DNA of 64,000 nt from Pseudoclavibacter sp. AY1F1 (GCF_002931075.1 NZ_PSTQ01000004.1:62001-126000), one strand, 5' to 3'. Shown: positions 25,192 through 33,508, counted from the stretch's first letter. Translations and numbers: made by a program. Notes: generated by a model not told the origin, from the letters alone.

Positions 25192-25277
25192 AGGCCGATG
25201 ATACGAGCCGCGGCATATCGCCGGCGTATGCGAAAGCTGTAACGCCCGGGCAACGTCGCGTCGCCTGAACTGGTCTC

Positions 25278-26051
25278 ATGACGCTCACCAGCTCGCCCCG
25301 CCATCAGCACACCGTTCCGAACCCGCAGAAGCGGTCGAACCTGCCGAAGCGCAAGCGAACCGCGCGGCTTCTCATCGGCGGCGCCACCGTCGTCGCCCTG
25401 GCAGGGCTCGGCGTCGCGCTCGTCTCAGCGCAGCTCGGGCAGAGCACGGCGTCGCAGAGCGAGCCGCCAGTTCGGGATGCGGTGCTTGCGGCGCCCAGCG
25501 ACGCAGAAAAACCCAGCGACGCAGGAACATCCAGCGACGCAGATACATCCGGCGACGCAGGGGCGGGTAACGCACCCAATCCGAGCGACGCTGGCGCCGA
25601 GAACTCCGACGGCCGCCTGCCGTTCGGCACGACGGCGTTCGACACTGAGTACGCCGGCATCAGCAACCTGTCCCCCTCGTTGCTCGATGCACTTCAAGTG
25701 GCAACCCGCGACGCCGAATCTGCGGGCGTGTACGTCATGGTGAACAGTGGCTGGCGCTCGACTGAGCTGCAAAGTCAGTTGCTCCAGGATGCGCGTGCCG
25801 AGTACGGCTCAGAGGAAGAAGCGGCCCGCTGGGTCGCCTCGCCAGAGACCTCCCTGCACGTCTCGGGCGACGCCGTCGATGTGGAAGGCGGCGGGGCATC
25901 CGACTGGCTCGCCACCAACGGGGCTGCATACGGGCTCTGCCAGACCTACCTCAACGAACCGTGGCACTTCGAATTCCAGGCGTCTGCATCCTCGAATGGA
26001 TGCGCCGAGCAGTACCTGGACCCGACGTACGATCCGCGGTTGCGCGGGTAG
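25278..26051 (+). CDS. M15-family D-Ala-D-Ala carboxypeptidase, VanY-like
   Basis: A 257-residue membrane-anchored metallopeptidase. One N-terminal hydrophobic helix (ARLLIGGATVVALAGLGVAL) is followed by a low-complexity SDAGT/SDADT linker and the catalytic domain. The zinc-binding pattern SxHxxGxAxD is seen as SLHVSGDAVDV (His194, Asp201), with the third ligand in EPWHFEF (His230), and NSGWRS marks the substrate pocket. It removes the terminal D-Ala of peptidoglycan stem peptides. The linker is encoded by a 15-base in-frame repeat (about 25497-25561). The neighbouring two-component system is its likely regulator. Confidence 0.9.
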   Translation: MTLTSSPRHQHTVPNPQKRSNLPKRKRTARLLIGGATVVALAGLGVALVSAQLGQSTASQSEPPVRDAVLAAPSDAEKPSDAGTSSDADTSGDAGAGNAPNPSDAGAENSDGRLPFGTTAFDTEYAGISNLSPSLLDALQVATRDAESAGVYVMVNSGWRSTELQSQLLQDARAEYGSEEEAARWVASPETSLHVSGDAVDVEGGGASDWLATNGAAYGLCQTYLNEPWHFEFQASASSNGCAEQYLDPTYDPRLRG

Positions 26052-26134
26052 CCCGCCAGCGCTGCCAGCCAATACGCCGGAATGCCCCCTCGGAAGGCGG
26101 CAATCGACTGGCGGCGATGCACGCTGCAAGCGGG

Positions 26135-26557
26135 TCAGTCGTGGGTTGGCCGCCGCCGCTGAGCCTTGGTCGCCGACCGCTGGCCTTTCGACTCGAGGCG
26201 ACGCCGCTGCGATCCCTTGGTCGGCTTCGTCGCACGCCGCTTCGGCCCGGGTGGGGCGAGCCCCTGGCGAACCAGGTCAGCGAGCTTCTCGAGCGCTGCC
26301 TCGCGGTTGCGGAGCTGCGAGCGCCGCTCCGAGGAGGTCACCGTGAGCACTCCGTCGACGAGGCGCTTCTCGAGACGCTCCAGGAGCATCCGCCGTCGAT
26401 CGTCGGTGAGGACCTGTGATTCGCTGACGTTCCAGAACAGCTCGACGCGACTGTCGGTGGTGTTGACGTGCTGCCCGCCGGGTCCCGACGATCGCGAGAA
26501 GCGCCAACCGAGCTCCGCGGCCGGAATCGTGAGCGAGCGCGACACCTCCAAGTCCAT
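26135..26557 (-). CDS. arfB: Alternative ribosome-rescue factor ArfB (peptidyl-tRNA hydrolase, YaeJ type)
   Basis: A 140-residue protein with the release-factor catalytic loop SSGPGGQHVN (GGQ near residue 27) at the N-terminus and a long basic C-terminal tail (GPKRRATKPTKGSQRRR ... KAQRRR). The absence of the codon-recognition domains and the basic tail that enters the empty mRNA channel are what separate ArfB from RF1/RF2. It frees ribosomes stalled on truncated mRNAs. The length matches the family. Confidence 0.92.
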   Translation of the reverse strand: MDLEVSRSLTIPAAELGWRFSRSSGPGGQHVNTTDSRVELFWNVSESQVLTDDRRRMLLERLEKRLVDGVLTVTSSERRSQLRNREAALEKLADLVRQGLAPPGPKRRATKPTKGSQRRRLESKGQRSATKAQRRRPTHD

Positions 26558-26663
26558 GCGCCAAGCCTCCCACGCCTGCCGGCCACCCGGTGCGACCGCC
26601 GCATCTTCCCCTCACGCTCATCCGCGTACCCGGCCTCGCGCTCCCCGCTGCAAAAGTGCGGAA

Positions 26664-26695
26664 GATGCAGGTTCGTTTCGCTACGAAACTGCATC
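26664..26695. other. Near-perfect 13-bp inverted repeat, leader of arfB
   Basis: Arms GATGCAGGTTCGT (26664-26676) and ACGAAACTGCATC (26683-26695) pair with one mismatch around a six-base loop. It lies 107 bases upstream of the arfB start on the minus strand. There is no U-run, so it is not a typical terminator; an operator or mRNA structure is possible. The rest of the 26558-26875 gap has a GGACGGACGG-rich stretch and the terminator listed separately. Confidence 0.6.
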
Positions 26696-26793
26696 TCCCT
26701 CGTGGATGCGCGCCGGCCAGCGGACGCGGGATGGACGGACGGACGGTGGACAGCGGACGGTGGGATGCGTGCGCGGAGGGCGCGGAGAGACGA

Positions 26794-26830
26794 CCACCGC
26801 CACCTCCCTGACTTCAGGAGGTGGCGGTGG
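26794..26830 (-). terminator. 14-bp perfect hairpin downstream of the VWA gene
   Basis: Arms CCACCGCCACCTCC and GGAGGTGGCGGTGG enclose a nine-base loop, 46 bases past the stop of the VWA gene. There is no clear T-run, which is common for actinobacterial hairpin terminators. It would also insulate arfB from read-through. Confidence 0.7.
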
Positions 26831-26875
26831 CCGTCAGCGGATTCCCTCAGCGGGAGCCGAGGTGTTGCTCAGCCG

Positions 26876-28141
26876 TTAGGCGTTGCGGCGGCGGAGCAGG
26901 AGCGTCGTGCCGAGTCCAGCGAGGATGAGCGCGATGGCCCCGCCTGCGAGGAGGCCGACGTTCTCAGCGCCGGTGGTGGCGAGGCCGCCACCCGGAGCTG
27001 CCGATGCAGTGGGCGTGGCAGCCGGCGTCGTGCTAGCCGGAGCCGTCGTGGTCGGCGTGACCGTCACGGTCACCGGAGGCGTCGCGGTCGCGGTGGCGGT
27101 CGGCGTCGGCGTGGCCGTTTCGGTCGGCGTCGGCGTGGTGGTTTCCGTTGCGGTCGGCGTCGTCGTCGGAGCAGCCGTGACGACAACGGTCGTCGTGGCC
27201 GTCGCGGTCTGGCCATCGACGGTCGTGAGCGTGACAGTCACTGCGTACGTGCCGGGCGCGCCCCACGTTGCGGTTGCCTCATCGTCAGCGCCTGGCGCGA
27301 CGTCGGGGTCACCCTCGACGAGTGTCCAGGACCACGTTGCGACCTCAAGCGGCGCGCAGTCGGCTCCGCTGACGGTCGGCAGCGCGACCGCCTCGCCGAC
27401 AACACCCGAGTACGACTCCTCAGTGAACTTCACCCAGGGACGTGAAACGACTTCGCCGATGAGGCGCTCGAGGATCTCGTCGATGGTCTCCGCGGAGCCA
27501 TCGAGCGTCGTGACGAAACCACCCGTTGCTGTCGCGAGCGCCGTGTACTGGCCCTCGCTGTCAGCGAATGAGCTGGTGAGCAGCGGGAACACCTGCGTGT
27601 TGCTGGCGTTGAGGTCGGCGGTGACGCTGGCTGCGGTCAGGGTCGGGTCCGCGACGTCCGGGTCGTGGAACGTCTCGTCCGTGATGAGAATGATCGCGTG
27701 CGGCGCGCTCGGGGTCCATGAGAGGTTGTCGAGCGTGTGGTTGAGCGCGTAGAGCACGGCTTCGGGGCTGTCGCCACCGCCGCTTGCGTAGAGCGTCTCG
27801 GTTGCCGCCGCGAATGCTGCCGCGTCGGTCGTGAAGTCGGTCGCCGTCTGCGCGACGATCGAGTCGCCAGCGTCCTTGTACTCGACGAGTGCGACGCGGC
27901 CGCCTGCGGCGCTGATCGTGTTGGCCGCTGAGACCGCCGTGTCCTGGGCAGCGGAGATCGCGCCGCTCATCGAACCGGTGGTGTCGATCAGGATGGCGAC
28001 GTCCTGCGGCTGCGCTTCGCAGGTCGGGGCGGGCTCAACTGGAGCCGGCGCCGCGAATGCGGGCGCCGAGACCGCGAGGAGCCCCGCGGCAGCGATACCG
28101 CCGATGAGGGCAGTGAGTGAACGTCGGATGCGCTTGGGCAT
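26876..28141 (-). CDS. Secreted VWA-domain protein with LAxTG sortase signal
   Basis: A 421-residue surface protein from ATG 28141 (GAAAGG ribosome-binding site). It has a signal peptide ending near APAFAAP (about residue 31), a von Willebrand A domain with the metal-binding motif LIDTTGSMSG, a PKD-like segment (WSWTLVEGDPDVAPG ... YAVTVTLTTVDG), a Thr/Pro-rich stalk, and the C-terminal signal LATTG followed by a hydrophobic helix and LLLRRRNA. LAxTG is the motif used by class E sortases in actinobacteria, so the protein should be covalently attached to peptidoglycan. VWA domains usually mediate adhesion or complex assembly. Confidence 0.9.
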   Translation of the reverse strand: MPKRIRRSLTALIGGIAAAGLLAVSAPAFAAPAPVEPAPTCEAQPQDVAILIDTTGSMSGAISAAQDTAVSAANTISAAGGRVALVEYKDAGDSIVAQTATDFTTDAAAFAAATETLYASGGGDSPEAVLYALNHTLDNLSWTPSAPHAIILITDETFHDPDVADPTLTAASVTADLNASNTQVFPLLTSSFADSEGQYTALATATGGFVTTLDGSAETIDEILERLIGEVVSRPWVKFTEESYSGVVGEAVALPTVSGADCAPLEVATWSWTLVEGDPDVAPGADDEATATWGAPGTYAVTVTLTTVDGQTATATTTVVVTAAPTTTPTATETTTPTPTETATPTPTATATATPPVTVTVTPTTTAPASTTPAATPTASAAPGGGLATTGAENVGLLAGGAIALILAGLGTTLLLRRRNA

Positions 28142-28463
28142 GCAGTCAGCCTTTCTACGGTCGTGCCGGATGGCTCGCGACCTAAGTGAGCGTGGGTGCA
28201 CTTGGGAACACCTCTGTGGATTCGATCCAGATTAGACCAAACTGAGCACTTGCCGTGAGAAATCTCGATTAACCAACGAGTCAGCGAGCGCCTTTACTCC
28301 CTGCTGTCACTCCCGTCACATCTGCACCAGCGCAGACCTGGCCTTATAGGCCAATGAGACGGCAGTGCGTCGATCTGGATGTGTTCGTCCTGCAACGGGG
28401 AGGCTCCCGGGTAACTCGGTATTCGGGATGCTCGACTGCGAAGCCGGGTTCCCGGTCGCCGCA
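28142..28463. other. Intergenic region, promoter of the VWA gene presumed
   Basis: 322 bases between two leftward genes. The part nearest 28142-28300 is A+T-richer and must hold the VWA promoter. I see no RNA gene, no conserved operator and no credible small reading frame in the remainder. Confidence 0.5.
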
Positions 28464-29285
28464 CTACATGCCGAGGCTCGACTCGAACGCACCCTCCTCC
28501 AGCCGCTCCTTGACCTTCACCAGGAACCGCGCAGCGTCTGCCCCGTCGATGATGCGGTGGTCGTAGGACAGCGCGAGGTACACCATGGACCGCACGGCAA
28601 CCGCATCCACCCCCGCCGCCGTGACGACGACCGGGCGCTTGACAACGACGCCCGTCCCGAGAATGGCCGACTGCGGCAAGAAGACGACGGGTGTGTCGAA
28701 CAGCGACCCTCGCGAACCCGTGTTGGTCAGCGTGAACGTACCTCCTGCCAGCTCGTCCGGCTTGAGCCGGTTGCCTCGCGTGCGCACGGCGAGGTCCGCG
28801 ATGTGTGCGGCGAGCTCGGCGATGTCGAGCTCCCCGGCGTCTCGGATGACTGGCGCCATGAGCCCGCGCTCAGCGTCAACAGCGATACCCATATCCTCCC
28901 GCGCCGGATAGACAATCCTGTCGTCGTCGACCCTGGCGTTGATGATCGGGTAGACGCGGAGTGCCTCTGCCGCCGCCATCGCGAAGAACGGCAGGAACGA
29001 CAGCTTGTTGCCCGTCGCTCGCAGGAAATTCGCCTTCACGCTGTCGCGAAGGCGAGCGACGCGGGTCAGATCCACCTCGACCACGGTGGTCACCTGCGCC
29101 ATCGAGGTCATCGCCTCGACCGCGCGTCCGGCTATCACCTTGCGCAGGCGCGTCATCGGCACCGTGGTTCCGCGCAACGGTGAGACCCCGAGGGGTTCGC
29201 GCACGCCGGGAACGGCAGAGGACTCCGCGACCGCGACCGGTTCAGCGCGCTCTCCGGACACCGGGGAACTGGCGAATTTGCTCAT
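28464..29285 (-). CDS. 2-oxoacid dehydrogenase acyltransferase (E2) catalytic domain, without lipoyl domain
   Basis: A 273-residue protein from ATG 29285 with a strong ribosome-binding site (GAAGGAG). It aligns with the C-terminal catalytic half of E2 enzymes: VPMTRLRKVIAGR at the domain start, INARVDDDRIVYPAREDMGIAVD, TFTLTNTGSRGS and the active-site SYDHRIIDGADAARFL (His and Asp present). The usual lipoyl and E1/E3-binding domains are missing and there are no E1 or E3 genes nearby. It may act with a separate lipoyl protein or on a different acyl-CoA. It is divergent from the MFS gene at 29424 and shares a CsoR-type palindrome with it. Confidence 0.8.
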   Translation of the reverse strand: MSKFASSPVSGERAEPVAVAESSAVPGVREPLGVSPLRGTTVPMTRLRKVIAGRAVEAMTSMAQVTTVVEVDLTRVARLRDSVKANFLRATGNKLSFLPFFAMAAAEALRVYPIINARVDDDRIVYPAREDMGIAVDAERGLMAPVIRDAGELDIAELAAHIADLAVRTRGNRLKPDELAGGTFTLTNTGSRGSLFDTPVVFLPQSAILGTGVVVKRPVVVTAAGVDAVAVRSMVYLALSYDHRIIDGADAARFLVKVKERLEEGAFESSLGM

Positions 29286-29357
29286 GCGATTTCTCCTTCT
29301 CTGCGTGGGGCTACCCGTGCACCTCGTGCACACACAGGGGAATCTTGCTATAACCCC

Positions 29358-29372
29358 TACCCCCTATGGGTA
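29358..29372. promoter_or_regulatory. CsoR-type operator candidate 1 (TACCC-CCTAT-GGGTA)
   Basis: A perfect inverted repeat of the form TACCC-N5-GGGTA between the divergent E2-like and MFS genes, within an A/T-flanked G-tract. It is the same pattern as at 31606, 37581 and 37613. CsoR-family repressors bind such G-tract palindromes and release them on Cu(I) binding. Confidence 0.7.
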
Positions 29373-29423
29373 TAGAGTACACCGCGTCCGGATACGCCGG
29401 CACTGTTCCGCAGGAGGAAACTC

Positions 29424-30854
29424 ATGACCACCCACCCGCCCTTATCGCCCGCCAAGCGCTGGCTCGGCCTCGTGCTCATCGCGACGGCGCAGTTCGTCGT
29501 CATCATGGACACCTCGATCATCGGCGTCGCCCTCCCCGACATTCAAAGGGAGCTCGGCTTCTCGCCCGAGTCCCTCTCATGGGTGTTCAACGCCTACGTG
29601 GTCGCATTCGGCGGCCTCCTCCTGCTCGGAGGGCGCCTGTCCGATGCATTCGGCGCCAGGAAGATCTTCGTGACCGGCTGGCTGGTCCTCATCGCGGGAT
29701 CGATCATGGCCGGGGCCGCCAGCAACATCGGCCTCGAGCTCGCTGGCCGCGCCATCCAAGGCGCCGGTTCGGCGCTCATCGCACCGGCAGCACTGACCCT
29801 GCTGATGATGCTGTTCGGTGGCACCGCCGACCTTCCAAAGGCCTTCGCCGTTTACGGAGCCGCCGCACCAATCGGCGGCACGGCTGGCGTCTTCCTCGGC
29901 GGAGTGCTGACCGAGTACCTGAGCTGGCCGTGGGTGTTCTACATCACCGTGCCCATCGCAGCCTTCGTCCTCGCCTTCACCGCCACGGCGCTCCCCCGAA
30001 CCGTCCGCAAGGCGTCGGGATCAATCGACCTTGGCGGTGCCCTCACCGTGACGGCCGGCCTCGCCGCCGTCGTGTACGCGGTTGTGAACGCCCCAGAAGT
30101 TGGTTGGCTCACGTGGCCCACGCTCGGCGTGCTGGCCGCGGGCATCGTCCTGCTGGTGTTCTTCTTCATCATCCAGGCACGCAGCCGAAGTCCACTGCTG
30201 CGTCTCGGTCTCCTCCGCGCTCCGCGGCTCGCCGCGGCAAACGGGGCCCAGTTGATGCTCGGGGCAGCCTGGGTGTCGATGTGGTTCTTCCTGAACCTGT
30301 ACCTGCAGCAGGTGCTCGGGGCGACCGCGTTCCTCGCAGGTGCGGCACTCCTCCCAATGACCGGCCTGGTCGTGATCGTCATGATCGCGCTGGCACCACG
30401 TCTCCAGGCGAGGTTCGGCGCGAAGTCGATGATCGTCACAGGTCTCGTGCTGCTGGCCGGCGGACTGGCATGGCTCGCGTTCGTTCGCCCAGACGGCACC
30501 TACGCAGTTGATGTCCTGCCCGCCTCGCTCCTGTCCGCGCTCGGCATGTCGCTCGCGTTTGTCCCATCCCTCGGAACGGCGATCGACGCAGCACCGCCCG
30601 CCGAAACCGGCATCGCGTCCGGGCTCGTCAGCACCAGCTACCAGATTGGATCGGCCCTCGGACTCGCCGTCCTCACTGCGATCGTCTACGGCATCGCAGG
30701 CACAGACGCGTCAAAGGCAGAACTGACCCAGGGGTACTCGGCAGCCTTCATCGGCGCGGCCATCCTCGCGCTGGTCGGCGCAATCGTCACCGCAATCACC
30801 ATGTCCAAGCCACGGGCATCCGCGCCGGCAGCCAAGGAGTCGATCTCCGTCTGA
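29424..30854 (+). CDS. MFS drug exporter, DHA2 (EmrB/QacA) family
   Basis: A 476-residue transporter with about fourteen membrane segments. The N-terminal motifs are typical of DHA2: QFVVIMDTSIIGVALPDI in helix 1, GRLSDAFGARK between helices 2 and 3, and GAALIAPAALTLLMMLF-like helix 4. It would expel hydrophobic cations or drugs by proton antiport. The ribosome-binding site GCAGGAGG precedes the ATG. The upstream CsoR-type palindrome suggests induction by copper or another CsoR ligand. The product need not transport metal itself. Confidence 0.88.
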   Translation: MTTHPPLSPAKRWLGLVLIATAQFVVIMDTSIIGVALPDIQRELGFSPESLSWVFNAYVVAFGGLLLLGGRLSDAFGARKIFVTGWLVLIAGSIMAGAASNIGLELAGRAIQGAGSALIAPAALTLLMMLFGGTADLPKAFAVYGAAAPIGGTAGVFLGGVLTEYLSWPWVFYITVPIAAFVLAFTATALPRTVRKASGSIDLGGALTVTAGLAAVVYAVVNAPEVGWLTWPTLGVLAAGIVLLVFFFIIQARSRSPLLRLGLLRAPRLAAANGAQLMLGAAWVSMWFFLNLYLQQVLGATAFLAGAALLPMTGLVVIVMIALAPRLQARFGAKSMIVTGLVLLAGGLAWLAFVRPDGTYAVDVLPASLLSALGMSLAFVPSLGTAIDAAPPAETGIASGLVSTSYQIGSALGLAVLTAIVYGIAGTDASKAELTQGYSAAFIGAAILALVGAIVTAITMSKPRASAPAAKESISV

Positions 30855-31002
30855 CCGCGATCGGGATGGGCTGCTTGCGTGAGAACGTACGTCACCAGGC
30901 CGCCCGCCCGGCGCTCATGATTCCGCCTCGCTCGGATTCATCGGCTCGTCAGAAGAACCGGATCGCGCTCACCGCAGAATAGGTGGGCTGCTCGCCCGCT
31001 CT

Positions 31003-31042
31003 TGTCGGACCTGTCAGGCGGAAACGCAGGACAGGTCCGACA
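31003..31042. terminator. Strong hairpin with GAAA tetraloop between convergent genes
   Basis: Perfect 13-base arms TGTCGGACCTGTC and GACAGGTCCGACA enclose AGGCGGAAACGCAG. The loop itself folds into GCG-GAAA-CGC, a GNRA-capped helix. It lies 148 bases after the MFS stop and before the 3' end of the decayed AhpD-type gene, so it probably acts as a bidirectional terminator. There is no T-run. Confidence 0.65.
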
Positions 31043-31112
31043 GCTCTGCTCCCGGGCCACACGGACCGACTGGCTTCGTCATCCGCTCCCCCAATCGCGC
31101 AGCCCCGACCCA

Positions 31113-31136
31113 CTCGCTCGCTCGCTCGCTCGCTCG
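31113..31136. repeat. CTCG tetranucleotide microsatellite, six copies
   Basis: Six uninterrupted CTCG units just beyond the 3' end of the AhpD-type pseudogene. Tetranucleotide tracts mutate by slippage. It is non-coding here. Confidence 0.9.
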
Positions 31137-31156
31137 CCTGGTCACCGAAGCCAGAC

Positions 31157-31514
31157 TCAGTGCGGCTGGGCCTGGTCCGCGTTCCCGTCGCCCTTCCCAG
31201 GTGTGAGTCCCGCGAGGAGGTTGAACGCACCAGTGAGGATGTTGAGCGAGACAACGCCGACGACGTCGGCGATTTCACAGACCGCACCCCTGTTGCGCCT
31301 GAACTGCGATCGAGATGCGCTCGCTGATCTTCCGGTCCAGCTTCGCTCGCCTCAGCGAGCGGCTGAGTTGCAGGTACCCGCCAGGCACCGCGGGCGAGTG
31401 CGGCATGGTCGACACCATGTCACCAACCTCACCGTGACGAGCCACGAGCTCGCCAAGCAGATCTCGGGAGGCCCCAACGGCCGTCGACGGTGTGAGACGG
31501 GAAAAGCGCGGCAC
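31157..31514 (-). pseudogene. Carboxymuconolactone decarboxylase / AhpD-family gene, internally deleted and frameshifted
   Basis: The 5' part, from GTG 31514 (AAGGAG ribosome-binding site), reads RDLLGELVARHGEVGDMV ... ISERISIAVQAQQGCGL, as in intact AhpD-type proteins up to the residue before the catalytic Cys-X2-Cys. A TGA at 31275-31277 follows at once. One frame over, the sequence continues EIADVVGVVSLNILTGAFN and ends at 31157, which is the normal C-terminus of the family. About 60-80 middle residues, including the active-site region, are missing. So this is a deletion remnant, not a working peroxidase. A CsoR-type palindrome lies upstream at 31606. Confidence 0.8.
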
Positions 31515-31605
31515 GGATACTCCTTGAGTTCTTGCAGGCCCGAGTTGAGGGGCCAGCGAATACCGCATTCCGCGGCATCTGGGCATCGTTGCCCAGACCA
31601 CGAAT

Positions 31606-31622
31606 ATACCCCGTGCGGGTAT
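31606..31622. promoter_or_regulatory. CsoR-type operator candidate 2 (ATACCC-CGTGC-GGGTAT)
   Basis: A perfect 6+5+6 inverted repeat 92 bases upstream of the start of the AhpD-type remnant and 109 bases downstream of the csoR stop codon. It controls, or once controlled, the leftward remnant. Confidence 0.75.
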
Positions 31623-31730
31623 TGGGTATTTAGAGTCGAGAACTCAACAGCAGGTACTGATCGCCCAAGCGGGCGGCCTGCTGCAAAGCGCGACGCGAAT
31701 CACTCGCGCCGGGACGCAAACGGGTTGAGA

Positions 31731-32042
31731 TCAGGAGCGGACGAGCCGACGAATCGCGTCGCTGGCTTCCTTGATCTTCGCCTCGGCCTCGTCCTCACCG
31801 AGTCGCGCCGCGTCGACGACGCAGTGCCGGAGGTGGTCATCGAGCAAGCCCACCGCGACGACCTGCATCGCGCGCGTCAGGGCGCTGATCTGCGTGAGGA
31901 TGTCGATGCAGTACTTCTCCTCGTCGATCATCTTGGAGATGCCGCGTGCCTGCCCCTCGATGCGCCGCATCCGCTTCAGATACTGGTCTTTGTCGCTGAT
32001 GTAGCCGTGGTCTTCTGCGGGAGACTCAGATGAGGGTGACAT
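31731..32042 (-). CDS. csoR: CsoR-family copper-sensing repressor
   Basis: A 103-residue all-helical repressor from ATG 32042 (AAGGAAC upstream). The family core YLKRMRRIEGQARGISKM is followed by the three Cu(I) ligands in the expected spacing: Cys45 (EEKYCIDIL), His70 and Cys74 (LLDDHLRHC). These ligands separate the copper sensor CsoR from the nickel sensor RcnR and formaldehyde sensor FrmR. It is the last gene of a leftward series with copZ, copA and YHS genes and is the obvious owner of the four ATACCC-N5-GGGTAT sites. Confidence 0.9.
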   Translation of the reverse strand: MSPSSESPAEDHGYISDKDQYLKRMRRIEGQARGISKMIDEEKYCIDILTQISALTRAMQVVAVGLLDDHLRHCVVDAARLGEDEAEAKIKEASDAIRRLVRS

Positions 32043-32143
32043 GGGTCGTTCCTTCGGGGTGAGCAGGCGAGCTGGGCGAGGTGCCCGTGCGGTGCGGGAG
32101 GGATCGCGCCGACAGGCGGCGGACCCCTCCAACCGTTGCAAGG

Positions 32144-33508
32144 CTACCGGCCGTCGCCCGTCTGGCCCCTCGACCCTCGCTCGCCGGAGGCGGACGCCGC
32201 GGAAGATGCGCCCTCGCGTTCCGCAGGTTCGACCGGAACATTGCTGCGGAGCTCTGCGTTCGGATGCTCCGCCTCCTTCCCGTCGGGGATGTCACGAATC
32301 CTGAGTCGCCGCACGGTGGCGATCGCGCAGAGCACGACGATCACGACGCCGATGATCGTCATCGCACCCCGCAGCGTGGCGGCCGGCACGAGCAGACCCG
32401 CGACGATCGTGGGAACGCCGAAGGCGAGGTACGAGACGATGTAAATAACCGCCATCACGGCTGCACGCTCATTCGGGCCGACGCGCGGCATGAGCGTCTT
32501 CAAGACGCCCATGAAGGCTGTCCCAAAGCCCGTGCCCACAACCGCCACCGTGAGCAGGTAGACGGGCAGGGAGTTCAACGCCAAGGCGAGCAGGCTCAGT
32601 GCGGTTCCGACGCCGAGCGCGGACGTGCCGTAGACGCTCACAAGCCGTGCCGAACGACGATGGAGCAGGACGGATGCGACGATGCCCGCGGCAGCGAAAA
32701 TCGGGATCGCGACGCTCTGCTGAGCGTGCGTCGTCGCACCGAACTCCTGCCCGACGAGTGACGACCCAAGGGCAAGGAACAGTCCGTTTGTTGCCCATCC
32801 GGCGATGATGGCAGGCACCGCGACCCCGAGCGGTCGTCGCAGCCTCGCGGGAACCTCCAACCGTGACCTGGTGGGCTCGACTCGCACGCCAGCCGAGCGG
32901 GTCAAACCAGTCGAACCAGCCGAGCGGCTCGAGCGGGGCGCCTCCGGCGTCGCCCAGACCACTGCGGTCGCCAGGAGGAACACGACTGTCAGGGTGCCGA
33001 AGACTGCACTGGATGCGTCGACGACGAGGTCAAGGACGAAAGCCGAGGTGATTGCACCGATTCCGAGGCCCGTCATGGCCGCGATGGTGTTCCACAGCGA
33101 GGCTGCCTCCGATTGTTTCGGCGGCGCGAAGTCGACCACCATCGCAGACAGCGCTGGCAGGAGCAGGCCGGCAGCGATTCCCTGCAAGGCCCTGGCGATG
33201 AGCAGCATGGCGAGGCCGCCAGATTGCCAGAAGAGCACGAGGCTCGCTGCCAGCAGCACTGACCCTGCCGCGATGACGGGGCGGCGCCCGACCGTGTCGG
33301 AGAGCGCGCCCGTGAGCAGCAGGGTCGCGAGCATCGTGAAGGCGTAGACGGCGAAGATCAGCGTGATCGCGACCGGCGGCAACTCGAATTGGGCAGCGAA
33401 CTCCGGGTAAAACGGAGACGGCGCGCTGGCGGCGATCATCAGCAGCATGGTCGCGGTGATAGCAAAGCCGAAGCCGCGCCGGCGGCCCGCGAGAGGCAGT
33501 TCTGACAT
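32144..33508 (-). CDS. MFS transporter, DHA1-like
   Basis: A 454-residue permease with about twelve membrane helices. Motif A is seen as GALSDTVGRRPVI after helix 2, and LIARALQGIAAGLLLPALSAMV marks helix 4. A hydrophilic central loop holds SAGSTGLTRSAG, a short repeat-derived insert. Drug or metabolite efflux is likely but the substrate is unknown. It lies between the YHS gene (166 bases) and csoR (101 bases) in the same direction, so it may belong to the copper transcript. Confidence 0.85.
   Translation of the reverse strand: MSELPLAGRRRGFGFAITATMLLMIAASAPSPFYPEFAAQFELPPVAITLIFAVYAFTMLATLLLTGALSDTVGRRPVIAAGSVLLAASLVLFWQSGGLAMLLIARALQGIAAGLLLPALSAMVVDFAPPKQSEAASLWNTIAAMTGLGIGAITSAFVLDLVVDASSAVFGTLTVVFLLATAVVWATPEAPRSSRSAGSTGLTRSAGVRVEPTRSRLEVPARLRRPLGVAVPAIIAGWATNGLFLALGSSLVGQEFGATTHAQQSVAIPIFAAAGIVASVLLHRRSARLVSVYGTSALGVGTALSLLALALNSLPVYLLTVAVVGTGFGTAFMGVLKTLMPRVGPNERAAVMAVIYIVSYLAFGVPTIVAGLLVPAATLRGAMTIIGVVIVVLCAIATVRRLRIRDIPDGKEAEHPNAELRSNVPVEPAEREGASSAASASGERGSRGQTGDGR

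Noticed and set aside
31002-32033. Long plus-strand open frame across the AhpD remnant and csoR
   Set aside because: It is antisense to csoR and a recognisable pseudogene, and crosses a hairpin and a CTCG microsatellite.
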